Origin: Candidatus Rifleibacterium amylolyticum
Lineage (GTDB): Bacteria > Muiribacteriota > Ozemobacteria > Ozemobacterales > Ozemobacteraceae
Direction: 5' to 3'
Assembly: GCA_009917695.1 (NCBI GenBank)
Contig: JAACJG010000013.1
Location: 62,001-126,000 of the forward strand
Length of the DNA stretch: 64,000 nt
This document shows positions 1-7,046 of the stretch, one piece after another; position 1 is the first letter of the stretch; each line of letters begins with the position of its first letter. Under the pieces are notes generated by a model, which was given only the letters and a program-made list of their open reading frames with translations, ran no database searches and was not told where the DNA came from. A program made the position numbers and the translations under genes.

Positions 1-825
1 CACCAGAATACATCCCATCTGAAAATAGCTGTACTTTGAGATTGAAAGCATTTCATCGGCAAGACTTGCGGGCCTCAGCAGCAAAAAATTAACAGCCGCG
101 CCAACCAGCATGGTAGAACCGGCATAATCGAGAAAAATGCTTGAATCTTCAGTATTACGCAGCCAGACGATGAATCCAAACAGGGTCACAAAGAAAAAGA
201 AAAGCGGAGTGCCAGACCAGGTTGCGATAAAAAGGGTTGTTAAAGTTGCCCCAACAAGTTTCCAAAAGGATTTGCCGCTTCTGAGAATAAGCAGATAACA
301 ACACAACCAGCCCCAGATAAAAAAAGAAATGAGAAAATCATAATCAAGACGCATGAAACCGCTTACAAAAGAAGATGGACAGGCAGGCAACATAAAAAAG
401 CCGCAGAAGAGCAGAAAAATCCGGCTCCGGCTCAATTTGAACGCCGTCAGAAGAATTATAGAACCTGTTATCCAGGCGAAAATTATTGGCAGGAAACCCG
501 CCACATGCATTGGATCGATCTGGCTGTCAGGGAAAACCTGAAAATACAAAGCCGTGGTGTTATACAAAAACCACAGGTAAAATGGTCCAAAACCATGTCT
601 GATCTCATAAGGGAAGCAACCATACATATCATACTGTATAATCTCGCCGCGAAGAATAGACTGTTCAAGCAATCTTGCAAAAAGAATCGAATCTGGATCA
701 TATTGAGCAAACTGACCTGCCAGAGGGAAAATTTGCCAAAGATGGGAAGTTAACCAGATCAGCATCAGTGCCGATAGGATAATCAGAATGAAAAAAAACT
801 TTACAGACTGTCTTGATTTGAACAT
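1..825 (-). CDS. STT3/PglB-like oligosaccharyltransferase, N-terminal part (runs off window)
   Basis: The reading frame is open from an ATG at 825 leftward to the window edge (275 codons, no stop), so the gene is cut by the window. The translation is a multi-spanning membrane protein: a first membrane segment near residues 9-30, then an extracytoplasmic loop containing QYDPDSILFARLLEQSI and a GFGPFYLWFLY segment, then several more hydrophobic segments. Around residues 155-165 it reads FMRLDYDFLISFF. The loop DPD and the later Gly-x-x-Arg-x-Asp arrangement resemble the acidic motifs of STT3/PglB/AglB oligosaccharyltransferases, which move lipid-linked glycans onto proteins outside the cytoplasmic membrane. 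The WWD signature would lie in the missing C-terminus, so the assignment rests on topology and these motifs. It is divergent from the pseudopilin gene, and a role in pilin or surface-protein glycosylation is an inference. Another GT-C fold glycosyltransferase is the main alternative. Confidence 0.6.
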   Translation of the reverse strand, partial: MFKSRQSVKFFFILIILSALMLIWLTSHLWQIFPLAGQFAQYDPDSILFARLLEQSILRGEIIQYDMYGCFPYEIRHGFGPFYLWFLYNTTALYFQVFPDSQIDPMHVAGFLPIIFAWITGSIILLTAFKLSRSRIFLLFCGFFMLPACPSSFVSGFMRLDYDFLISFFIWGWLCCYLLILRSGKSFWKLVGATLTTLFIATWSGTPLFFFFVTLFGFIVWLRNTEDSSIFLDYAGSTMLVGAAVNFLLLRPASLADEMLSISKYSYFQMGCILV

Positions 826-851
826 AAAAACCTTGAATTTTAAATTAGAGG

Positions 852-881
852 ATTATACACTAGTTAAACATAATATTCCAA
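852..881 (-). promoter_or_regulatory. Predicted sigma-70-type promoter of the STT3-like gene
   Basis: On the minus strand TTGGAA (881-876) and TATAAT (857-852) are separated by 18 bases. Transcription would start about 20 bases before the ATG at 825. The call rests on hexamer match and spacing only. Confidence 0.4.
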
Positions 882-889
882 ACTTGACC

Positions 890-917
890 TTGACATAATT
901 TTTTGCATGCCTATATT
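890..917 (+). promoter_or_regulatory. Predicted sigma-70-type promoter of the pseudopilin gene
   Basis: TTGACA (890-895) and TATATT (912-917) are separated by 16 bases, followed by a GGGGAGG ribosome-binding site at 937-943. It lies back to back with the promoter of the leftward gene. Confidence 0.5.
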
Positions 918-949
918 GCAGTTAGTTGACCCGGATGGGGAGGTATAAA

Positions 950-1525
950 ATGAAAAACCGTAGATCAGGCTTTACTTTGATGGAAATAATGGTCGTTATC
1001 ATCGTTATTGCAGTTCTGGCATCAGTTGCCGGGCCGATGATCGGCTCGATCACAGACCAGGGCCGCGCATCAGCCACGAAATCAAAGATCTCTGCTCTCA
1101 AAAGTGCACTGTTAACTTACAACAGCGATGTTGGCAGATTCCCGTTCTGTGGCCCCGCCTCAAAAGTAACCTGTGCCGCAGCATATGACGGTGCAGACGT
1201 AGACCTGCTTAGCGTAACCATTGCCTGCAGCGTTCTTGTTAATGACGAAATCGGCAACACAAACTTAGGCTTCAACATCACCAACTATAATCGCCGCTGG
1301 AAAGGCCCATACATGGATTCAGACCCGAGCGACTACATGATGGACTCCTGGGGTACCAAAATCACCTACAAAGCTTATAAGAACAATATATATCTCTGGT
1401 CTGGCGGACCTGACATGGGTCTCGACGTCTGTATAGAGAACGCCCTCTGTACAGCCCTCACAGGCAACGGCGAAGTTGATGATATCATCTCGAGTATTGC
1501 CCGCTTCAGAAAAAAATTCAACTGA
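950..1525 (+). CDS. GspG/type IV pilin-like major pseudopilin
   Basis: 191 aa. The N-terminus is a class III signal peptide: basic leader MKNRRSG, cleavage expected before FTLMEI, the conserved Glu at +5 and a hydrophobic stem of about 20 residues. The C-terminal half has the GspG-type features RRWKGPYMDS, DSWGTKITY and WSGGPDMGLD, which resemble the PWG and SxGPDG signatures of type II secretion major pseudopilins. ATG 950 is chosen because it sits 6 bases after GGGGAGG; the TTG at 926 would put the site inside the gene. The protein is predicted to be processed by a prepilin peptidase, which is not encoded in this window, and assembled by the PilM-Q, PilC and PilB proteins encoded further right. 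It has its own promoter and terminator, as expected for an abundant pilin. A minor pilin is the alternative. Confidence 0.85.
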   Translation: MKNRRSGFTLMEIMVVIIVIAVLASVAGPMIGSITDQGRASATKSKISALKSALLTYNSDVGRFPFCGPASKVTCAAAYDGADVDLLSVTIACSVLVNDEIGNTNLGFNITNYNRRWKGPYMDSDPSDYMMDSWGTKITYKAYKNNIYLWSGGPDMGLDVCIENALCTALTGNGEVDDIISSIARFRKKFN

Positions 1526-1580
1526 TCAAAATCTGATCTGCAAGCCTGATCGAACACAAGACAATATTCTCGTATAACCA

Positions 1581-1617
1581 GAATCGTTCAGAGACAATCT
1601 GAACGATTCTTTATTCT
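1581..1617 (+). terminator. Rho-independent terminator after the pseudopilin gene
   Basis: A perfect 12-bp stem (1581-1592 with 1598-1609) with a five-base loop is followed by a T-rich run, 55 bases after the stop codon. Confidence 0.85.
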
Positions 1618-1673
1618 CACCTTAAACTAGTATATACTTTACTTAGACCTGATAAATCTCGTGAATTGAGCAA

Positions 1674-3545
1674 ATGACAACACCAGAATCAGAAGGCTTT
1701 GAATCCTTTGTTGCCGTAGATGTCGGCTCGTTCTCTCTGAAGTTCGCCTACGCTGAGAAGAACGAGAATGGCGGCTTTGTGCTCAAAACCCTGGCGCAGA
1801 TGAATATTCCGCCTTACGAGCACGAGATAGACGCCGACAAGCGTGAGACCATGAGCAAAGACGATGTGCGCGAACATTGCCTCAAAGAACTTCGCCAGTT
1901 TCTTACCACTCACATAACAGAACTACTTTACGACAACGAAATCGTCACCAAACGCGCCATAACTTTTGCCTCAAACCGCGAAGTTACCATCAGATGCATC
2001 GAAATTCCACCCGTCGTCGAGGCAGACAAACTGGTCGAAGCAGTAACCGCCGAAGCCAATAAACAGATGCCATTCTCGATGGGCAATGCCGTGCTCGGCT
2101 ACAACGTTCAGGGCGATGTCATGAAAGACGAAAAGGCCCTGACTCAGATCATGGTCGCAGCCCTGCAAAAAGATATCATCGACTTCGTTAACATGAATCT
2201 CAAAGGCCCGGGCCTTTCTAACGAAGGCATTCTTACACTGCCCCAGGCGCTTGAGAAGGCTCTCGAAAAACAGATGGCTCCATATTCGTCTGGAGACAAA
2301 AAAGTGGGAATTATTCACTGCGGAAATTCCACTACATCTGTGATGATTTACAAAAATGGCAAGATACAGTTTTTTCGCGACATCAACATGGCCGGCGCAA
2401 CCATCACCGAAGCCATATATGCCGGTGGAGAAGTCGATGGACAGGAGATCAAATTCAAGCATCTCAACGAAGCTACAGAATTAAAGCATAAACTCGGCGT
2501 CATGCCCCCTGACGAGATCCAAGAACTCAAGGGTGCGGAGAAATTCGCCGCACAAAAAATATTTGAGACTGTCGAAAAAATCTTCCAGCACATACAGCTG
2601 TCAATAAGCTTTTACATTTCGCAGTCGGGTGAAACTGGTCTCGACAAGATCATTCTTACGGGCGGATCAGCCGCCATGAGCAATTTTAAAGAGTTTATCG
2701 AAGAGAGTCTCGAAGTATCAACATCGATCGCACAGCCTTATTCCAGCATGAAGATTGGCGAAGTCAAATATGACGAAGAAAAAAGAGAACTTGAGGCTGC
2801 CGCCCTTGCCCCCACTCTAGGCGTCGCCATTTATGACGGCGAAAAGGAGATCATCAATTTTATCGATATCCTTTTCCCGAACCGAAAAAATCAGAGTATC
2901 AATCTTTCTGGAGTAAGCTCCAAATTTGGCGGGAATTTTTCCGCACGGCTGTTTGAGCTCGACGAAAAGAAGCTGCGCATACTTGCCGGAGTGCTGGCCG
3001 CTATTCTCGTGCTCATCGGACTCTATCCAGTATTCAAGATCAGACAAAAAGTGAATGACACCAAAAACATGCAAAAGAAACTGCAAAGAGAACTGGCTGA
3101 CCTCAGCACATCACAGGGTGATATCAATGAAGTTCTGGCAGAGCAATCAAAATTGACTTCCATGCAGAATTTCGGCATAGAAGTTGAACGTATGCGCATA
3201 GTGAATTCTGCGATCATCCTTGAACTCGCGAGCACAACTCCTTCGCAGATTTTCTTGAGTAATGCAACTTTCAACTCGCAGGCTCAGCCGCCAACTTTTC
3301 GCATTCAGGGCACCGCCGACAATTCCGACAGTGTCTTTGAATATCTCAACGTGCTGGCCAAGTCTCCGATTTTTCAGGATCCCGCGCTTGAGTCAACGCA
3401 GGAAATGCCGATAGACGATACCAGATACTTCATAAGATTCGCACTAAATGGTAAAATTAATAAAGCGGAGTTAAGAAAAGCAGCAGGTCTTGAGCCTGAA
3501 CCTGAACTCCTGTCCGACGCTCCGGTTCCCGAAGAAGAATACTGA
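1674..3545 (+). CDS. pilM: PilM-PilN fusion protein of the type IV pilus inner-membrane platform
   Basis: 623 aa. Residues about 10-390 form an actin-like PilM/FtsA fold: FVAVDVGSFSLK (phosphate 1), a GIIHCGNSTTSV segment (phosphate 2) and IILTGGSAAM (adenosine site). Then comes one membrane segment near residues 436-456, a coiled-coil-like stretch, and a PilN/GspL-like periplasmic domain to about residue 600. PilM normally lies in the cytoplasm and binds the cytoplasmic tail of PilN; here one chain supplies both, comparable to GspL of type II secretion. The next three genes supply PilO-, PilP- and PilQ-like proteins, and no separate pilN is seen. Start ATG 1674 has no clear ribosome-binding site. 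A TATACT box lies at 1632-1637 without a good -35 partner. Confidence 0.85.
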   Translation: MTTPESEGFESFVAVDVGSFSLKFAYAEKNENGGFVLKTLAQMNIPPYEHEIDADKRETMSKDDVREHCLKELRQFLTTHITELLYDNEIVTKRAITFASNREVTIRCIEIPPVVEADKLVEAVTAEANKQMPFSMGNAVLGYNVQGDVMKDEKALTQIMVAALQKDIIDFVNMNLKGPGLSNEGILTLPQALEKALEKQMAPYSSGDKKVGIIHCGNSTTSVMIYKNGKIQFFRDINMAGATITEAIYAGGEVDGQEIKFKHLNEATELKHKLGVMPPDEIQELKGAEKFAAQKIFETVEKIFQHIQLSISFYISQSGETGLDKIILTGGSAAMSNFKEFIEESLEVSTSIAQPYSSMKIGEVKYDEEKRELEAAALAPTLGVAIYDGEKEIINFIDILFPNRKNQSINLSGVSSKFGGNFSARLFELDEKKLRILAGVLAAILVLIGLYPVFKIRQKVNDTKNMQKKLQRELADLSTSQGDINEVLAEQSKLTSMQNFGIEVERMRIVNSAIILELASTTPSQIFLSNATFNSQAQPPTFRIQGTADNSDSVFEYLNVLAKSPIFQDPALESTQEMPIDDTRYFIRFALNGKINKAELRKAAGLEPEPELLSDAPVPEEEY

Positions 3546-3557
3546 CAGGATAACCAG

Positions 3558-4211
3558 ATGGCAGAAGAATTCACTATCACCGACTGGCTGAAAAAGGCCA
3601 AAGAAGACCCCAAAGTGGCGGCCCAACCGCTGGTAATTGTTATTGGTCTTGCTTTTGGCGGATACAAGGGGCTATATGCTCCCAAAGTTATTGAACTCAC
3701 CAAAGAAGAAAGAAAAACCAAAGCCGTAGAAGCCCAGATCAGAGATGTACAGGCCGCGGTAGACGACAGAGAAAACATACTTCTGGATATAGAAGAGAAG
3801 AAGGCCAAACTGAACAAAGCCGTCAAACTCTGCTACCGCAAATCTGAGATGACAAGTTTTCTCCGCAGAGTCAGGGAGCTCGCAGCACAGGCCGGAATAC
3901 CGATCAAGACCGTCAAGCCATTGCCGCTGTCACCGGTGACAATCGGCAATGTCGCAGCAGAAAGGTGTACCGTCACATTCGGCTTCAGCGGCGATCTGAT
4001 ACAGCTTGCAACGTTTTTGCGACTGGTTGAAAAAGAAGAAAAAATCACTTTTCTTGACATGCCAAACCTTTCGCCGAATGCCAGTGGCACCTTTGAGGTC
4101 GAGCTCAGCCCGACAACTATTCTGATTCCAGATGAAATGGCGATGCAACAAACCGCCAGCGAAGAAAGCTCTGAAGAAGATGCTGGTGGCGACGGATTTG
4201 TGGAGGAATAA
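3558..4211 (+). CDS. pilO: PilO/GspM-like inner-membrane pilus platform protein
   Basis: 217 aa. There is a short cytoplasmic N-terminus, a membrane segment near residues 22-42, a charged coiled coil of about 60 residues, and a C-terminal alpha/beta domain (about 95-200) containing IPIKTVKPLPLSP and FSGDLIQLATFLRLV. This arrangement is that of PilO, which pairs with PilN in the periplasm. It follows the PilM-PilN gene by 12 bases and overlaps the next gene by one base (TAATG), so the block is cotranscribed. The tail is acidic and poorly conserved. Sequence similarity within this family is generally low, so the call relies on position and architecture. Confidence 0.75.
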   Translation: MAEEFTITDWLKKAKEDPKVAAQPLVIVIGLAFGGYKGLYAPKVIELTKEERKTKAVEAQIRDVQAAVDDRENILLDIEEKKAKLNKAVKLCYRKSEMTSFLRRVRELAAQAGIPIKTVKPLPLSPVTIGNVAAERCTVTFGFSGDLIQLATFLRLVEKEEKITFLDMPNLSPNASGTFEVELSPTTILIPDEMAMQQTASEESSEEDAGGDGFVEE

Positions 4212-4912
4212 TGGGCAAGAAACTGTTCTTTCTAAGCCTGATAGTTCTGTCTGTCGCCATGGGCATGAAGTGGCACAAAACCCGCCCGCCCAAAAAACCT
4301 GGTCAGACACGTCAGCGCGTTGCCCTTAACATTCAGGATCTTCAGCTTCAGGACAATACCGGTTCTGACTCCGGCGAAGAGCCAGTCACAGAGCCAGGCG
4401 AAGAAGGAACCGAACCCACTGAAGGCGAAGGAGAAGGTGAAGGTGAAGGCGATTCTGAAAACAGCGAGAACGCTGGCGATGGATCAGAGAGTGCGGATTC
4501 AGAGTCAGGAGACAGCCAGACTGCTCCGGTAACAACCGACGACCCCATCATACTTGCTCTAAGCAAAATGAAACGTAATCCATTTGAACGCTCACCTTAT
4601 GCAAAGCTGGTCGAAGAGCTTCAGAAAAAAGAAGAGATGGCTGCCATGCCGGTTGAAAAAAAATCTGTTCAACTGTTGCCCGCCAACTTTACAGCAACGA
4701 TTGAAACTCGCAAAGAACTTGTTGCCGTCATAGATTCAAGGCTTTACCGCAAGGGCGATGCGTTTGGCGATAAAAAGATTGCCGAAATCAAGAACGAGAT
4801 CATTTCTCTCGAGAGCGGCAAGGATACTTTCCTGATTCCCAAACGTGGCGTGAATATCAACATTGCTGAAGATGGCTCATACACAGTAGAAGACAGTTAT
4901 CACAAGAATTAG
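4211..4912 (+). CDS. pilP: PilP-like pilus assembly protein with acidic linker
   Basis: 233 aa. An N-terminal hydrophobic segment (about 3-20) is followed by a basic proline-rich patch and then a low-complexity Glu/Gly/Ser linker at about residues 50-112 (repeated GEGEGE). A compact C-terminal domain of about 100 residues (NPFERSPYAKL, then beta-rich VAVIDSRLYRKGD) looks like the PilP/GspC homology domain that bridges the inner-membrane platform to the secretin. PilP is often a lipoprotein; here no lipobox Cys is present, so the signal probably stays as an anchor. The gene is wedged between pilO-like and pilQ genes, the canonical place. The acidic linker is unusual and may span the periplasm. 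Confidence 0.7.
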   Translation: MGKKLFFLSLIVLSVAMGMKWHKTRPPKKPGQTRQRVALNIQDLQLQDNTGSDSGEEPVTEPGEEGTEPTEGEGEGEGEGDSENSENAGDGSESADSESGDSQTAPVTTDDPIILALSKMKRNPFERSPYAKLVEELQKKEEMAAMPVEKKSVQLLPANFTATIETRKELVAVIDSRLYRKGDAFGDKKIAEIKNEIISLESGKDTFLIPKRGVNINIAEDGSYTVEDSYHKN

Positions 4913-5018
4913 TCCTGACTCTTTTTGTCAAACTGATACTTAAGCAAACCGCCCAACCTGCCGATACTGAAACTGACTTATACCTGTCTAAATTTACAGC
5001 AAAAATCGGGAGCAAACA

Positions 5019-6992
5019 TTGGCTAAGCGGCGGGAAAATTTTCTGCGCTACCTTCTGCTGGGCGGCATCTGCCTGTCTGGCATCATGCCCGCTTTCAGCC
5101 AGCAGAGACAGACGTGGCAACCGCTTAGAAGCTCAGCCAGAGGAGCCATCAGTCACCCGCGCGAACCGTCGCCAGCAAACTCATTTTACCCGATCATGCG
5201 TGAACCTGGATCTAATCTGACTGGCGGCTCTTCCTCCAGCAATCAGGGCCCGGGCTGGGTCAATCTTGGCAAAGGCGCAAGAATAAGACTTCCTGACAAA
5301 CAGAACGAAAGCGAAAACAAACTTTCGGCTGAAGTTCTCGATACCATCAGAAGGCTAAGAGAACAGTCACCTGAACCCAGATACCAGCTTGCGCCGCCAC
5401 AGGCGCCGGTCACCGGAGCAACGCCAAATTCCTTACAGTCTCCGGATGAGCCAGAGACAAACGGCAGCAAAGATGACAAACAGCTTGAATCTTATCTAAA
5501 GTTGCCACGCGATAAAAACATCAGAATCACTTCTCTAGATTTTCGAGAAGCGTCGGTAGCAGATGCCTTGCGCTCACTGCTACAGCTTATAAATGTGAAC
5601 TTGATGCTCAGTCAGGGCATCACTGGAAACGTAACCATACTCTTCAGCGACGTCACCATTGAAGAAGCCATCAACACTCTTTTGAATGCCTATAATCTTT
5701 CCTTTGCCTGGGAAGGCTCGATTCTGCGCATATTTCCCAAAGACAGCGCGCCGACTATTACCAGAATATTCAGAATCCAGCATGCCTCACTTTCCGCTCT
5801 CAAAGCTACCATAGATGGCATGATCAGCCCGGCACCCCGGGGAAAATGCGAAATCGACCTGCGCACCAATTCGCTGATGATAACCGATACTGCCGCTAAA
5901 CTGGCAGAAATAAGCGAACTGCTGCCGCAGCTCGATATCAAGGAAACCGCGGTAGATGTCAGCTCGCGACCAGTTACTGAAGTCTATTATCTCAATTATG
6001 CCGATGCTACAGCACTTGCCGACCCGATCAGAATGCTTTCGCCCGATGTACAGATAAAGGAATTTTCTTCAAATCAGGCATCACAGGCCGGCGCGGCCGG
6101 CGGAGCCACCGGCGGAACCGGTCGTATGGACATGATGATCATCACCGATACTCAGAACAATCTCAACCGCATCAGAGAGTTGATCGAAAAGCTCGATATG
6201 CCACCCATACAGGTAACCATAGACGCCCATATCTATGAAATCGACAAAAACGAAGAAGAAAGACTCGGCGTAAACTGGCAGAAGTCGATTCCGATACCAG
6301 GCAGCGAAGACAATATTTTTGACATGTCGATTTCTCCAGAAGAATCGGACGCAGGTGGCACAGGCGTGTTCCGCTTTGGCAGCCTCAACGTTAACCAGTT
6401 CCGAGCTCTGCTGGCCATGCTCAAAACCAAAAACTTTGCAAAAGTATTGAGCAACCCGGTCATAACCACGCTTAACAACCGCGAAGCCAATATCACCGTC
6501 GGGCAGGCCATTCCATATGTGTCTGCCTCGCAGGTAAATGCCGAAACTGGTCAGGTGACCAATACTATAGAACAGGCCAATGCCGATATCACCCTGCTGG
6601 TCACTCCCTCGGTGACGGGCAACGACGAGGTGTTTCTCGATATTCAGCCAACGATATCGAGTGTGCTCGGCTTCTCCGACCTCGGCGGCAATTCGACGCC
6701 CAATATCAGCAACCGTAGCGCAAAAACCCAGGTTATCTGCAAAAACAACCACACAATCGTCATCGGCGGCATGATCAAGACAGATAAAAGCACGACACTG
6801 AGCAAAGTGCCGTTTTTTGGCGACCTGCCCGGTATTGGCAAACTTTTTCAGAAAACCACTTCACGTGAAGTCAGAACTGAGCTGATTATCTTCATCACAC
6901 CGCACATAGTGCGCCGCGAGGCAAATCGCATGGCACAGCCCGGCAGTTACCACGGAGGTTATGCCGCGCCGCGCCTTACCCTGCAACCCTAA
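5019..6992 (+). CDS. pilQ: PilQ/GspD-family outer-membrane secretin
   Basis: 657 aa, starting at TTG 5019, six bases after GGGAG; this start is needed to include the signal peptide (about residues 1-28, ending AFSQQ). A low-complexity N-terminal region is followed by an STN/N0-like domain at about 165-235 (ITSLDFREASVADALRSLL), secretin N1-type domains, then the secretin core at about 455-640. The core contains VLSNPVITTLNNREA, VGQAIPYV and the signature VPFFGDLPGIGKLF. Secretins form the outer-membrane ring through which pili or secreted proteins pass. No LysM or AMIN domain is evident. It is the fourth gene of the PilMNOPQ block. A type II secretion GspD is the alternative, but the PilM/N/O/P neighbours favour PilQ. 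Confidence 0.92.
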   Translation: MAKRRENFLRYLLLGGICLSGIMPAFSQQRQTWQPLRSSARGAISHPREPSPANSFYPIMREPGSNLTGGSSSSNQGPGWVNLGKGARIRLPDKQNESENKLSAEVLDTIRRLREQSPEPRYQLAPPQAPVTGATPNSLQSPDEPETNGSKDDKQLESYLKLPRDKNIRITSLDFREASVADALRSLLQLINVNLMLSQGITGNVTILFSDVTIEEAINTLLNAYNLSFAWEGSILRIFPKDSAPTITRIFRIQHASLSALKATIDGMISPAPRGKCEIDLRTNSLMITDTAAKLAEISELLPQLDIKETAVDVSSRPVTEVYYLNYADATALADPIRMLSPDVQIKEFSSNQASQAGAAGGATGGTGRMDMMIITDTQNNLNRIRELIEKLDMPPIQVTIDAHIYEIDKNEEERLGVNWQKSIPIPGSEDNIFDMSISPEESDAGGTGVFRFGSLNVNQFRALLAMLKTKNFAKVLSNPVITTLNNREANITVGQAIPYVSASQVNAETGQVTNTIEQANADITLLVTPSVTGNDEVFLDIQPTISSVLGFSDLGGNSTPNISNRSAKTQVICKNNHTIVIGGMIKTDKSTTLSKVPFFGDLPGIGKLFQKTTSREVRTELIIFITPHIVRREANRMAQPGSYHGGYAAPRLTLQP

Positions 6993-7011
6993 CTGCGGCA
7001 AGATAAATTAG

Positions 7012-7040
7012 TTGCAGTAGACCAGGCTTGTTATTAGAAT
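7012..7040 (+). promoter_or_regulatory. Predicted promoter giving a leaderless transcript of the HEAT-repeat gene
   Basis: TTGCAG (7012-7017) and TAGAAT (7035-7040) are 17 bases apart. The ATG at 7047 lies only 6 bases after the -10 box, and no ribosome-binding site is visible. Confidence 0.4.
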
Positions 7041-7046
7041 GTCGGC

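Noticed and set aside
353-753. Short ORFs on both strands at the left end
   Set aside because: They lie inside the 275-codon open frame of the STT3-like gene, which has a consistent membrane-protein composition and its own start; they are shadows.
4403-4470. Possible tandem DNA repeat
   Set aside because: The repetition encodes the acidic Gly/Glu linker of the PilP-like protein and is codon-level low complexity, not a CRISPR or satellite.
6081-6752. 223-aa ORF on the minus strand
   Set aside because: It is antisense to the secretin core of pilQ and has no supported motifs.
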